Shown: positions 16,370 through 25,161 of the stretch, piece by piece | Layout of the letters: every line of letters starts with the position of its first letter | Numbering within the stretch: position 1 is the first letter of the stretch | Source of the DNA: CAWBRT01 sp050015355 | GTDB taxonomy: Bacteria > Acidobacteriota > Terriglobia > Terriglobales > Acidobacteriaceae | Length of the DNA stretch: 28,057 bases | Direction: 5' to 3' | NCBI GenBank assembly: GCA_050015355.1 | Contig: JBEKBO010000053.1 | Location: forward strand, 1 to 28,057 | The notes under the pieces: model-generated | What the model was told of the DNA's origin: nothing | Seen by the model: only the letters and a program-made list of their open reading frames with translations | Database searches by the model: none | Translations under genes and position numbers: made by a program

Positions 16370-16442
16370 CCTGCACTCCAGCAAGAGTCGTTAGCGCAGG
16401 CGCGTACGAAACGAGGGGTGTTTGGAATTGGCGTTTGGCTTG

Positions 16443-16457
16443 CCCGCCGTCGGCGGG
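16443..16457 (+). promoter_or_regulatory. GC hairpin between peptide gene and glycosyltransferase
   Basis: A perfect 6-bp stem cccgcc/ggcggg with a three-base loop lies 73 bases after the peptide stop and just before the AGGAAG ribosome site of the next gene. There is no T-run. It could lower read-through or protect the 3' end of the peptide mRNA, giving more precursor than enzyme. This is inference. Confidence 0.4.
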
Positions 16458-16474
16458 TCTTAGGAAGTGACCAG

Positions 16475-17662
16475 GTGGCGGTGCGACCCAAGCCGCGCGA
16501 AATTCATGTCTCGATCCGTTTGGAGGAAGTTTCCCCTGCGGAAGCGGGCAAAGCCATTGGCGTGCTGCTGCGTAAAAATCTCTCCGCTCAACTGACCGCC
16601 TGCACCACGGAAAGAGCCAATGGAACTCAAATTTCGCGCCGGGCGGAATCCGTGCTTCGCCAGCTTCTGGACCGGCCGTTACCGTTTCGCCCTGCGCGTC
16701 CGGTTGCAGCGACGCACCGGAGAATAACGCTCGATGACGTACAGGTTTCCAGGCTCGCCGCGGAGTGGGCCGGCGGCAAAACGCGCGAGTATGTAGCCGT
16801 GGTTCCCCACCTGTTCTACCTGCCATTGTTACGCATGTTCATGAACAACATCGAGCGCCAGGCGCCGGAGGTCAGGAAGCGCCTATGCTTCTTCTTCGAT
16901 TACGGGCCGCTCGACGGCATGCATGAGGTCATGCGGCGGTGCTATTTTGGCGAGCGCGCCAAGGTACTCAAGTACCTGGAGAAAATGCGGCTGCCGCACA
17001 TCGATTGCGGCCACCAACTCCTCCTGGAGAATCTGATCTCGCTGGCCTGTTACATAATTCCCGCCAGGTATCTGGTCTTCATGGACGACGATTATTTCCT
17101 CCGCGACGAGACCACCCTCGAAAAGCTATTGGAACCGTTGCGGCGCGGTTACGCGCTTTCCGGGGTCTTTGTGGAGCAGATACGGCGGATTCATACCTGC
17201 CTGTTCGCCATCCGGCCGGAGTGCCTGCGCGACCGGCTGGCGCTATTCGACAATGGCGAGAACTTGTATGGGGAGGACCTGCGAAGTACCGGATCCATCA
17301 CTTATCAGCTTCTGGCCAAACGCAAGAAGGGCGTCTTTCATGTGGCCGATTCCCGTGATGGCGACCCGCGCCTGGGCCGCCACCTGGGTCATTGTGCGGG
17401 GGAATTGTGGGGCGACATGCCAGTGATCCTGCGCGCGGTTCTTCCCTTCGGAACACTGCCGAAGGGCTTGGGCGGAGTCAAGCTGGATGTGGGGGTCTTG
17501 ATGGAAAGCCTGGCCGCAGCCTTCCGCGTGCGCCGGCAGGCGTGCGATTACGAGAACATCCCCAATGAGCTGCGCTATAACGCAGGGCAGGATTTTCCAG
17601 CCTACTTCGAGAAGATTTACAACAACTATCACTGGCTCGTGGCACAACCCGCTGGGTGCTGA
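16475..17662 (+). CDS. GT-A-type glycosyltransferase-like protein
   Basis: Predicted cytoplasmic protein of 395 residues. The segment ARYLVFMDDDYFLRDE holds a DDD motif (about residues 204-206) in the setting typical for metal-dependent GT-A nucleotide-sugar transferases, followed by the acceptor-side region SGVFVEQIRRIHTCLFAIRP. The preceding VAVVPHLFYLPLLRMFMNNI and the Glu-rich YGEDL downstream also fit that fold. The GTG at 16475 is preferred: AGGAAG lies 7 bases upstream, while the longer reading from GTG 16418 has no spacing for a ribosome site. It sits directly after the peptide gene and 21 bases before the radical SAM gene, which implies a role in decorating the peptide. The exact family and sugar are unknown. 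Confidence 0.65.
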   Translation: MAVRPKPREIHVSIRLEEVSPAEAGKAIGVLLRKNLSAQLTACTTERANGTQISRRAESVLRQLLDRPLPFRPARPVAATHRRITLDDVQVSRLAAEWAGGKTREYVAVVPHLFYLPLLRMFMNNIERQAPEVRKRLCFFFDYGPLDGMHEVMRRCYFGERAKVLKYLEKMRLPHIDCGHQLLLENLISLACYIIPARYLVFMDDDYFLRDETTLEKLLEPLRRGYALSGVFVEQIRRIHTCLFAIRPECLRDRLALFDNGENLYGEDLRSTGSITYQLLAKRKKGVFHVADSRDGDPRLGRHLGHCAGELWGDMPVILRAVLPFGTLPKGLGGVKLDVGVLMESLAAAFRVRRQACDYENIPNELRYNAGQDFPAYFEKIYNNYHWLVAQPAGC

Positions 17663-17683
17663 AGCGGCGCTGTAAAAGGCATT

Positions 17684-18712
17684 ATGGCAAACATACTCCT
17701 GACTTCGGTGTGCAATCGTTCTTGTCCCTATTGCTTCGCGCAGCGGGAAATGGCGAGCGCTTCCACGGACAACCGCATGTCCTGGGAAAACCTGATCTAC
17801 ATTGCGGACTTTCTTGAGAGATCGGGAGAACGGCACGTTTCGCTGTTGGGTGGCGAGCCGACGCTTCACCCCGAGGTGGTGGACTTCATCCTGTATCTGG
17901 TTGCGCGCAACTTCGTTGTCACGGTATTCACCAACGGCATTCTGAGCCCGGCCCGGCTGCAGGAATTCAAAACACATTTCGCGGATGCCGAAGTGGAGCA
18001 GCTTAGCTTTGTCTGCAACCTGAACGATCCGGTCCTGACTCCCGCGTCACCGGGAGAGACAGAACGAATCAACACGTTTCTGTCCATCCTCGGCCCGTGG
18101 GTCACTCCCGGCTTCAACATCTACCGGACGGACTTCACGCTCGACTTCCTGTTTGAGTGCATCAACCGCTACGGCCTGCGGCGGCACTTGCGCCTGGGTA
18201 TAACCCATCCGATCCCCGGGAAAGGAAACCTCTTCATCCGGCCCCTAGAGATGCGCCAGGTCTGCCGGCGGCTCTATTCCTACCGGGAGAAGTTCGACGC
18301 ATTCCGCGTAAAGCCTGGACTCGATTGCGGTTTTCCCATCTGCCAGTTCAGCGATGAAGAGCTGGGCTGGCTGCGCCGACTAGGACTCTCGCAATTCAGT
18401 TGCAGCGCGGCCATCGACATCACCCCGGACATGAGCGTTTACCATTGCTTCCCCTTGAGCAATTACCGGAGGAAGTCGCTTTTCGAATTTGATTCGATGG
18501 CTCAGATCCACGAGCATTTTGTCCGGATCAAAGACCAGATCAAAGTCGAGATCGCGGGAATTTACCCGGAATGCGACGGCTGCAACTATCAGGAAGATGG
18601 CATCTGCGGCGGAGGTGGATTATGCCAAGTGCTCCTCCGCTTTGTGGACGAAGCTTCCGTCAGGTTACCCGAGATTGAACATGAGCTTGCCAAGAATCGT
18701 TTGTCCACATAA
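17684..18712 (+). CDS. Radical SAM protein with C-terminal SPASM-like cysteines
   Basis: Radical SAM enzyme of 342 residues. The 4Fe-4S motif CNRSCPYC lies at C10, C14, C17, followed by the GGEPTLHPE glycine/Glu motif that binds SAM. C-terminal cysteines C240, C255, C297, C300, C308 and C314 (the last four in CDGCNYQEDGICGGGGLC) look like an auxiliary-cluster domain of SPASM or Twitch type. Such proteins often install cross-links, epimerise or otherwise alter ribosomal peptides. The start is the ATG at 17684 after AAAAGG. It overlaps the next gene by 32 bases. No separate RRE/PqqD-like peptide-binding domain is evident. Confidence 0.82.
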   Translation: MANILLTSVCNRSCPYCFAQREMASASTDNRMSWENLIYIADFLERSGERHVSLLGGEPTLHPEVVDFILYLVARNFVVTVFTNGILSPARLQEFKTHFADAEVEQLSFVCNLNDPVLTPASPGETERINTFLSILGPWVTPGFNIYRTDFTLDFLFECINRYGLRRHLRLGITHPIPGKGNLFIRPLEMRQVCRRLYSYREKFDAFRVKPGLDCGFPICQFSDEELGWLRRLGLSQFSCSAAIDITPDMSVYHCFPLSNYRRKSLFEFDSMAQIHEHFVRIKDQIKVEIAGIYPECDGCNYQEDGICGGGGLCQVLLRFVDEASVRLPEIEHELAKNRLST

Positions 18713-19550
18713 CCAGCACCTGCTGCGGAGCTTCAGCGGGCAGTCAGTGGCCGTGCGCGTGGACCACTGGGAGAAAGCCGCCGAGGCCGCTGACGACGTG
18801 TGCAGCTCGGGCAATGAACTGTTCTGCGTAATCGTCGACACTACGGCACCGCTGGACGAGATCGTTCTGCCGGACGATTGGAAGCAAATCCCGTTGGCGA
18901 TAATGGTTCCCACCATTGGCAAATTCCGCAACTTGACGGCAAAGCTCAAAGCCTGGCGGGATTTTAATTTGCGCGTCTTTCTTGGCTGCGATGATGCCAG
19001 CAACCGCGCCGCCCTTCGCATACTGTCTTCCCTGGGGATCCAGACTTGCGCTGTCTTCGGAAGCGGCAAAGACGATTGGGAAGCGCTGAGCGACTTGATG
19101 ACCTATGCAGTGCTTGGGCAACTTCCCCACGCCAGCATCGACCCCTTCTCTTTTATCGCCACTAATTATCAGCCCACCGCCTGGGTTGACTGGGGCGCGC
19201 TTTACTTCGACGACCCGAAGCACTTTCTCCACCTCGACGACCAGGGACGGGTTGCGCTCTCGCGCGCGGCGCGGGAGCGGGGGGATTTCGTGGCGCAGAG
19301 CCTGGCGGAATGTGGTGCAGCCGCCGAGCTTCCCGCCATTAAGCATCGGAAGCGAACCTTTATGCAGTACTTCCTGGACAATCATGCCTGTTCCTTCTGT
19401 CCGGGTTGGAAATTGTGCCTGGGCAGGTTCTCGGCGTCTGTTCCGCAGGACAACGGCTGTTCGGGATTTTTCCTCGAGATGATTGACGTCAGCAGGCAAT
19501 TCAAGCGTCTGAATGTCATGCCGCAGGACAAACAAGTATGGCGACCGTAA
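18681..19550 (+). CDS. SPASM-like iron-sulphur protein lacking a radical SAM core
   Basis: A 289-residue protein with no CxxxCxxC motif. The N-terminal 200 residues (MSLPRIVCPHNQHLL onward, with LAIMVPTIGKFRNLTAKLKA and LRVFLGCDDASNRAALRILS) resemble the barrel half of a radical SAM protein without its catalytic cysteines. Near the end C237-x2-C240-x5-C246-x13-C260 is the arrangement of a SPASM auxiliary cluster. SPASM-only partners occur in some radical SAM peptide-modification systems. The open frame runs upstream to 18489 inside the previous gene, and the ATG at 18681 is the sensible start. It lies between the two radical SAM genes, with coupled overlaps on both sides, so it probably forms a complex with one of them. 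Confidence 0.68.
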   Translation: MSLPRIVCPHNQHLLRSFSGQSVAVRVDHWEKAAEAADDVCSSGNELFCVIVDTTAPLDEIVLPDDWKQIPLAIMVPTIGKFRNLTAKLKAWRDFNLRVFLGCDDASNRAALRILSSLGIQTCAVFGSGKDDWEALSDLMTYAVLGQLPHASIDPFSFIATNYQPTAWVDWGALYFDDPKHFLHLDDQGRVALSRAARERGDFVAQSLAECGAAAELPAIKHRKRTFMQYFLDNHACSFCPGWKLCLGRFSASVPQDNGCSGFFLEMIDVSRQFKRLNVMPQDKQVWRP

Positions 19551-21646
19551 TCCTCGAGCCCACCGCTGAGTGTAACTCCCGCTGCGTCTATTGTGACGGC
19601 GTGCGTGAGGGAAAACGATCCTCGGCCCGCATGCCGATGGAGCTGTTGGAAGTGCTTTTCTCCCGCATTAACGAGTTTCTGCTGGCGCGCCCGGATGAGA
19701 ATATGGAGGTCGTCTGGCACGGAGGAGAGCCGCTGCTGCTCGGCCCGAAATACTTCAGGGACGCGCTGCGGTTGCAAGAGAAGCACTGCGCCCAGACCCG
19801 CACGCGCATCCGGCACTGCATCCAAAGCAACCTCACCCTGCTGACGCGGGAATTCCTTGGTCCATTGAAGGAACTGGGAATCACCGGTTTCGGGTCCAGC
19901 TACGAAATGGTTCCGGACGTGCGGGGACTTGGCCCCCGCCGCGATTCGGCCGATTATAACCGCCGTTTTCTGGACGCCGTCTGCCTGCTGGAGGAAGAAG
20001 GCTTCACCTGGGGCGTGATTTATGTGGTCACCAAGCTCTCATTGGCGCGGCCTTTGGAAATCTTCCAGCATCTTGCGAACTTGAGCAAGGGCGCCTTCGG
20101 TTTTAACCCGGTCCTTCTCTATGGTCGCGATCTCGATTACCTGCGGGTTACTGCCGAGGAGTACGCCGATTTTTTGGGAGCCATCCTTCCCACGTGGTGG
20201 CGGCAGCGGGAGGAATTATCGCAGGTGCATCCCTTCGACTGGCTGGTAGGCGGTTTTCTGAAAGAAAACACAAGTCTGACGTGTTGCGACTCCGGCATCT
20301 GCGCCCGCACCCATTTCAGCGTGTTGCCCGACGGAACGATCTCTCACTGTGGCCGTGCGTCTGACTGGGACCTGTTGGACTACGGCTCTATTCTGAATAC
20401 ATCCCTGGCGGAGGTCTTCGACGATCCTCAGAGAGCGGTGTTGATGCAGCGCAATACCGTTCTTCCCGAGGGAGAGTGCAAGGACTGCCGCTTCTGGGAG
20501 ATCTGTCACGGCGGATGCCCGCTGGACGCTTGGTCCTGGGCCGGCTCCTTCCTGCACAAGAGTGAGTGGTGCATGGAGAAGAAGCTGTTCATCGAAAAAT
20601 ATCTGGAGCCCCTGTTGGAGCGCGAAAAGAAAAGCGGCAATGGTTCAAACGGGGCAGGCGCATGTCTGCCGGAAAAGCCGGAGCCGGCGGAGATTCGCAC
20701 GGTCGAAAGGGCGGTGGCCGGCAGCGATGACGGCGCTGTGACATGGATCGATCCCTACGGAGGCTTAGGCGATGCGTTAATGCTTTCCGGCGTTCTGAAG
20801 CAGGTCAATGACCGAGACCCCTCGCGGAAGTTCAATCTGGTGGACCGCACCAAGTATCGGGCGATCCTTGAGGGCCATCCCGCCATCGCCTGCATCGGCC
20901 ATCCTCCCGCCGGAGCCAAGCTGCTGCGGACCGACTACTGGGCTAGCCATCTTTTTCAGGTGGAGCATCATCGGGCTTATCAGGTGCTCGCCGGCTTGTT
21001 TGGGCTGGAAACACCGGTCGAGGAGCGGCTATACGCGCCCTTTGAACTGCGCGAAGATTCCCTGTTGACCGGCGCCATTCCGTGGAAAAAGCTAAATGTT
21101 CTGATCTCGCACAGCTCCGCCTCTCCCAGGAAGGAGATGTCCCTTCAGATTTGGGAGCGGCTGCTGGAATTGCTGGATCGGGAAGGCGTGTTGGCGGTGC
21201 AAGCCACAAGGTTGCAAGACCGCTATATCCGAGGCGCATTCAGTTTGCTTGGCCTGGCTGGGCCCAGGCAGGTAATCTCGATGATGAAGCGCTTCGACGC
21301 GGTGATCACATCAGACAGCTTCCTGATGCACGCGGCGCATCTTTGCGGCATTCAAGCGCTGGTGTTATGGGGGCCGACCGACCATCGGACTTATGGTTAT
21401 CCGGAGCAGATACACTTTCAAGCCAAGCTCGCTTGCGACTACCCTGCGGGCTGCATCGGGCCCGAACATCCCGAGTTTTATGCCAGCAAATGTCCACAAG
21501 GCGCTGCCCATTGCATGAACTCGTTCTCGGCGGAAACAATTTGCGCCGCCGTTATGGACCTGTTGGCAAGCAATCGTGCAATGAGGAGTGGCGAGGACGT
21601 TTGGCTTCTAGCCGATCTGCGCGATAACGCTTATAAGAAATTTTGA
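19538..21646 (+). CDS. Radical SAM/SPASM protein fused to a GT9-like glycosyltransferase
   Basis: A 702-residue fusion. Residues about 1-230 are a radical SAM core with CNSRCVYC (C12, C16, C19) and VWHGGEPLLLG, of the sulfatase-maturase/peptide-maturase class. A SPASM domain follows: CKDCRFWEICHGGC gives C314-x2-C317-x5-C323-x3-C327 and C345 closes it, with further cysteines near 248-275. After a linker (about 360-400), residues 405-690 resemble the GT-B glycosyltransferases of the heptosyltransferase family: WIDPYGGLGDALMLSG, VLISHSSASPRKEMS and the nucleotide-binding SDSFLMHAAHLCGIQALVLWGPT. The ATG at 19538 overlaps the previous stop by 13 bases with AGGA upstream. The fusion suggests modification and glycosylation of the same substrate, presumably the peptide at 16067. 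I know of no named family with this exact layout. Confidence 0.82.
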   Translation: MATVILEPTAECNSRCVYCDGVREGKRSSARMPMELLEVLFSRINEFLLARPDENMEVVWHGGEPLLLGPKYFRDALRLQEKHCAQTRTRIRHCIQSNLTLLTREFLGPLKELGITGFGSSYEMVPDVRGLGPRRDSADYNRRFLDAVCLLEEEGFTWGVIYVVTKLSLARPLEIFQHLANLSKGAFGFNPVLLYGRDLDYLRVTAEEYADFLGAILPTWWRQREELSQVHPFDWLVGGFLKENTSLTCCDSGICARTHFSVLPDGTISHCGRASDWDLLDYGSILNTSLAEVFDDPQRAVLMQRNTVLPEGECKDCRFWEICHGGCPLDAWSWAGSFLHKSEWCMEKKLFIEKYLEPLLEREKKSGNGSNGAGACLPEKPEPAEIRTVERAVAGSDDGAVTWIDPYGGLGDALMLSGVLKQVNDRDPSRKFNLVDRTKYRAILEGHPAIACIGHPPAGAKLLRTDYWASHLFQVEHHRAYQVLAGLFGLETPVEERLYAPFELREDSLLTGAIPWKKLNVLISHSSASPRKEMSLQIWERLLELLDREGVLAVQATRLQDRYIRGAFSLLGLAGPRQVISMMKRFDAVITSDSFLMHAAHLCGIQALVLWGPTDHRTYGYPEQIHFQAKLACDYPAGCIGPEHPEFYASKCPQGAAHCMNSFSAETICAAVMDLLASNRAMRSGEDVWLLADLRDNAYKKF

Positions 21647-21881
21647 TTGGACGCCGAAATCCGGCGAATCATACCCTGCCCTCCATCCGGCGCTTTCCGG
21701 TCAGCGATGTTGTGTGCCTCGGGCCGCCCTGAAAATACCAGCACGAAGCGCAGGTCTCTATCGGCAAAGAATCGCAAGGTCCGGAACCAGCGGCTTGTGA
21801 GAAAATACGCGACGAGCGAAAATAGCGCCCCCTCCATACTCTGGGGGACATCGATGCTAACCGTAAGGAAGAGGGTAAGAA
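21647..21881. other. Gap between the peptide cluster and the second Liv operon
   Basis: No gene is supported. A plausible promoter for the Liv operon must lie here, but no clear boxes were found. Nothing resembling a terminator follows the fusion gene. The stretch ggaagagggtaag serves as a loose ribosome site for the next gene. Confidence 0.3.
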
Positions 21882-23144
21882 ATGTTCAAGTTTATGAAGT
21901 TGATGATGCAGCTAGCTCTGGGATTCTGCCTCAGTGTCTGCGTCTATGCGCAGCAGGAAGTCAAGATCGGGGTAATCTATTCACTGACCGGTCCCGGAGC
22001 CTCGACCGGCGCTGAGATGAAAAATGCCGTCGAATTGGCGGCCGACATCATAAACAACGGCGCAAAGAACATCCCCAACTTGCCGTTCTCTCGTGGCGGG
22101 GGCTTGCCCGGGCTCAAAGGCGCAAAGATCAAACTGGTGTTCGCCGATCACCAGAGTAACCCACAAGTTGGCGCCACCGAGGCCGAGCGCTTGATCACGC
22201 AGGAAAAGGTGGTGGCCATCATTGGTTGCTACGTGAGCAATGTGACGGCCACGGCCAGCCAGGTGGCGGAGCGCAACCAGATCCCATTCTTGAATCCGGA
22301 CTCCTCCTCCGCGAACCTGACGCAACGCGGATTCAAATGGTTCTTTCGCATCTCGCCGCACGATGGCTTGTTTGTTGAGAACTCCTTCCAATTCCTGAAA
22401 GATCTGGAGAAGAAGAAAAACATAAAGGTCAAGCAGATTGGCCTGCTCAGCGAAAACACTTTGTGGGGCAGTGAAACCTCCAAGCTGGAGAACAAGCTGG
22501 GTCCGGAAAAGGGATACACTATCGTCAAATCAGTCAGCTATCCGCCGAAAAGCACGCAGCTGACTTCCGAAGTGCAATCGCTGAAGGCCGCCAATCCGCA
22601 ACTGATCATGCAGGCTTCGTACGTGGGCGATGCCATCCTTTCGATGAAAACTTACAAGGATCTCGGGTTCTTGCCAGAGATGATCCTGGCGAATGATGCC
22701 GGCTTCACCGACAGCGAATACACCAAGACGTTGGGCAAGGATGGAGACTATATCCTCTCACGCGAGGTCTGGGCGATCGATCTGGCCGACCGGAATCCGC
22801 TGATCAAGCAGGTCAACGACCTCTTTTATAGCCGCTACAATATCGTGTTTAATGGCAACTCCGCGCGCGCTTTCACCGGACTGATGGTGATGGCCGATGT
22901 GCTGAACCGCGCTGGTTCCACCGACCCCAACAGCATCCGCAAAGCCATGGCGGAAACCAACATTCCCGGAAACAAATTGATCATGCCGTGGAAAGGCGTC
23001 AAGTTCGATCAGACCGGGCAGAACACTTTAGGCTCCGGGATCGTCGTGCAGATCATCGGCGGGAAATACTACACCGTGTGGCCGTTCGACCAGGCCTCGC
23101 GCGATGTAGTGTGGCCCATGCCCAAATGGAATCAGCGCCAATAA
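21882..23144 (+). CDS. livK: Branched-chain amino acid type ABC transporter, substrate-binding protein (second operon)
   Basis: Periplasmic binding protein of the LivK family, 420 residues. The signal peptide is about residues 1-24 (MMQLALGFCLSVCVYA, probable cleavage before QQEV). The mature start VKIGVIYSLTGPGASTGAEM is standard, followed by an insertion ANIINNGAKNIPNLPFSRGG-like loop typical of amide/urea or aromatic-acid binding members. It differs markedly from the first operon's protein, so the ligand is likely different. It opens a five-gene operon, with the permease starting 85 bases later. Confidence 0.88.
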   Translation: MFKFMKLMMQLALGFCLSVCVYAQQEVKIGVIYSLTGPGASTGAEMKNAVELAADIINNGAKNIPNLPFSRGGGLPGLKGAKIKLVFADHQSNPQVGATEAERLITQEKVVAIIGCYVSNVTATASQVAERNQIPFLNPDSSSANLTQRGFKWFFRISPHDGLFVENSFQFLKDLEKKKNIKVKQIGLLSENTLWGSETSKLENKLGPEKGYTIVKSVSYPPKSTQLTSEVQSLKAANPQLIMQASYVGDAILSMKTYKDLGFLPEMILANDAGFTDSEYTKTLGKDGDYILSREVWAIDLADRNPLIKQVNDLFYSRYNIVFNGNSARAFTGLMVMADVLNRAGSTDPNSIRKAMAETNIPGNKLIMPWKGVKFDQTGQNTLGSGIVVQIIGGKYYTVWPFDQASRDVVWPMPKWNQRQ

Positions 23145-23229
23145 AGGCTAGCGGCTTCGGGCCACGGTCAAATCGCGGTCCGCGCCGCGCAGCAAAACGT
23201 GCCCGGAATTCGGAAGCCAGGAGTGTAAT

Positions 23230-24102
23230 TTGTCTTCGGAAATCCTGCTCCAAAGCCTCGTATCGGGGATTCTGATCGGGCTGATCTATGCGCTCGTTGC
23301 GGTTGGCCTGACGCTCATCTTTGGCGTTATGGATATCGTCAATTTTGCGCATGGCGAATTCCTGATGTTCGGCATGTATTCCGCCTTCTGGCTGTTTGCC
23401 TTGTACTCGCTGGATCCCATTTATACGTTGCCGCTGACCATGATTCTGTTATTCGGACTTGGGGCGCTGGTTTACCAGCTCGTAATCCGCCGTATCGCTG
23501 AGGCGCCGATGCTCTCTCAGATTTTCACGACATTCGGCCTGATGATCCTTTTCCGCGGCATTGCGCAATTTCTGTGGAAGCCCGACTTCCGTACGGTCAG
23601 CAAGTCGGTTGTCGACGGGAACATCTCATTCGGCGGCATACAGGTTGGCACGCCTCAGCTCGTCGCTGGCATCGGCGCGGTGCTGATTACGGCAGCCATC
23701 TACCTCTTCTTGACGAAGACCAGGACCGGGGCCGCGCTGGAGGCAACTGCGGCTGATAAGGATGCGGCCAGGCTGATAGGCATCGACTCGCGCCAGATGT
23801 TCATGCTGGCCTGGGGCCTGGGAGCGGCCTGTGCGGGGATAGCGGGTGCGCTGATGGCGACCTTTTTCCCGATCTTTCCCGAAGTCGGCGCCAACTTCAT
23901 CCTGATCGCATTCGTAGTGGTCAACCTGGGTGGCTTCGGAAGTGTAACTGGTGCGCTGTGCGCCGGTGTGCTGGTGGGTGTGATCGAGGTAATGGGCGGG
24001 CTTTTGGTCGGGCCGCAGTTCAAAATGGCAATCGTGCTTCTGCTATTTCTGCTGGTGCTGATGATACGTCCGCAAGGTCTGATGGGCAAAGCGGCGAGTT
24101 AG
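23230..24102 (+). CDS. livH: Branched-chain amino acid type ABC transporter permease LivH (second operon)
   Basis: Inner-membrane permease, 290 residues. It begins with the LivH hallmark LVSGILIGLIYALVAVGLTL and MDIVNFAHGEFLMFGMYSAF, and ends LLVLMIRPQGLMGKAAS. The start codon is TTG at 23230: an AGGAG six bases upstream decides it, and no ATG is available nearby before the conserved first helix. The coupling segment ATAADKDAARLIGID is present. Confidence 0.88.
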   Translation: MSSEILLQSLVSGILIGLIYALVAVGLTLIFGVMDIVNFAHGEFLMFGMYSAFWLFALYSLDPIYTLPLTMILLFGLGALVYQLVIRRIAEAPMLSQIFTTFGLMILFRGIAQFLWKPDFRTVSKSVVDGNISFGGIQVGTPQLVAGIGAVLITAAIYLFLTKTRTGAALEATAADKDAARLIGIDSRQMFMLAWGLGAACAGIAGALMATFFPIFPEVGANFILIAFVVVNLGGFGSVTGALCAGVLVGVIEVMGGLLVGPQFKMAIVLLLFLLVLMIRPQGLMGKAAS

Positions 24103-24123
24103 TAAAAAGCCCTGGGAACACAA

Positions 24124-25158
24124 ATGTCTGCCACCTCCGAAACAATCGCGAACCCTGATCACGCCAGCCCCAGGAAGGCCATAGCGCTCAGAGTGGCCGG
24201 AAGCGTGCTCGGAGCGGTCATACTGCTGCTGTTGCCGGTGTTCGTCAAGAACTCATTACACCTGAATTTGCTCATACTGATCTTGATGGCGGCTCAGATG
24301 GGCGTGTCCTGGAACATCATAGGCGGTTATGCCGGGCAGATTTCGCTCGGCCATGCGGCATTCTTCGGAGTTGGAGCCTACACTTCGACCATTCTGTTCA
24401 TCAACTTCGGCGTCAATCCCTGGATCGGCATGCTCGTCGGCGGAGCGGCAGCAGCCATGGTTAGCCTGCCGGTCGGGTTCTCGTGCTTTCGTCTCAAGGG
24501 ACACTACTTTGCGATGGCAACCATCGCCGTTGTGGAGATCATTCAGGTGGTGTTCAGCAACTGGGAGTACGCCGGCAGCGCGGTAGGTCTTTATCTTCCG
24601 ATGGAGAAGCAGGGATGGAGTGTGATGATCTTCTCGTCGAAGGTGCCATATTACTACCTGGCGCTGGCCCTGTTAACGTTGACCCTGGGGGTCAACCTTT
24701 TGATCTCGAAAAGTTTTCTCGGCTACTACTTCCGGGCCATTAAAGATGAGCCGGATGCCGCGCGCAGCTTAGGGGTGAGTCTCACAAAGTACAAGCGGAC
24801 CGCATTGCTGGTCAGCAGCTTTCTGACGGCGCTGGGCGGCAGCCTGTATGCGCAGAAGGAACTCTACATTGATCCCGGCTCGGTATTGACGACGGCGCTG
24901 TCGATCAAAATGGCATTGGTGGCAATCCTCGGCGGGGTGGGCACTCTCATCGGCCCGGTCGTTGGCGCGACGGTGCTGACCTCGATTGAGGAAATCACCA
25001 GAATGCTGTTCGGGGGCACCGGCCGCGGAACCGATCAGATCATTTATGGGTTGCTGATCGTTTCGGTCGCGGTGTTTTATCCGGCAGGCATCGTTGGCTG
25101 GTTTCTAGATCTCGCCCGGCGTCGCAAAGCGCGGCAATCCCGCCCGGGGAAGGAGTAG
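24124..25158 (+). CDS. livM: Branched-chain amino acid type ABC transporter permease LivM (second operon)
   Basis: Inner-membrane permease, 344 residues. It contains VSWNIIGGYAGQISLGHAAF, FRLKGHYFAMATIAVVEIIQ, the coupling segment AIKDEPDAARSLGVS and GGVGTLIGPVVGA. The ATG lies 21 bases after livH with a weak ribosome site. The next gene starts three bases after its stop, with a shared AAGGAG in the last codons. Confidence 0.88.
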   Translation: MSATSETIANPDHASPRKAIALRVAGSVLGAVILLLLPVFVKNSLHLNLLILILMAAQMGVSWNIIGGYAGQISLGHAAFFGVGAYTSTILFINFGVNPWIGMLVGGAAAAMVSLPVGFSCFRLKGHYFAMATIAVVEIIQVVFSNWEYAGSAVGLYLPMEKQGWSVMIFSSKVPYYYLALALLTLTLGVNLLISKSFLGYYFRAIKDEPDAARSLGVSLTKYKRTALLVSSFLTALGGSLYAQKELYIDPGSVLTTALSIKMALVAILGGVGTLIGPVVGATVLTSIEEITRMLFGGTGRGTDQIIYGLLIVSVAVFYPAGIVGWFLDLARRRKARQSRPGKE

Positions 25159-25161
25159 CCG

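Noticed and set aside
21631..21837. Minus-strand 68-residue frame behind the fusion gene
   Set aside because: It starts with a mildly hydrophobic stretch but lacks a ribosome site and any recognisable family, and it overlaps the end of the fusion gene.
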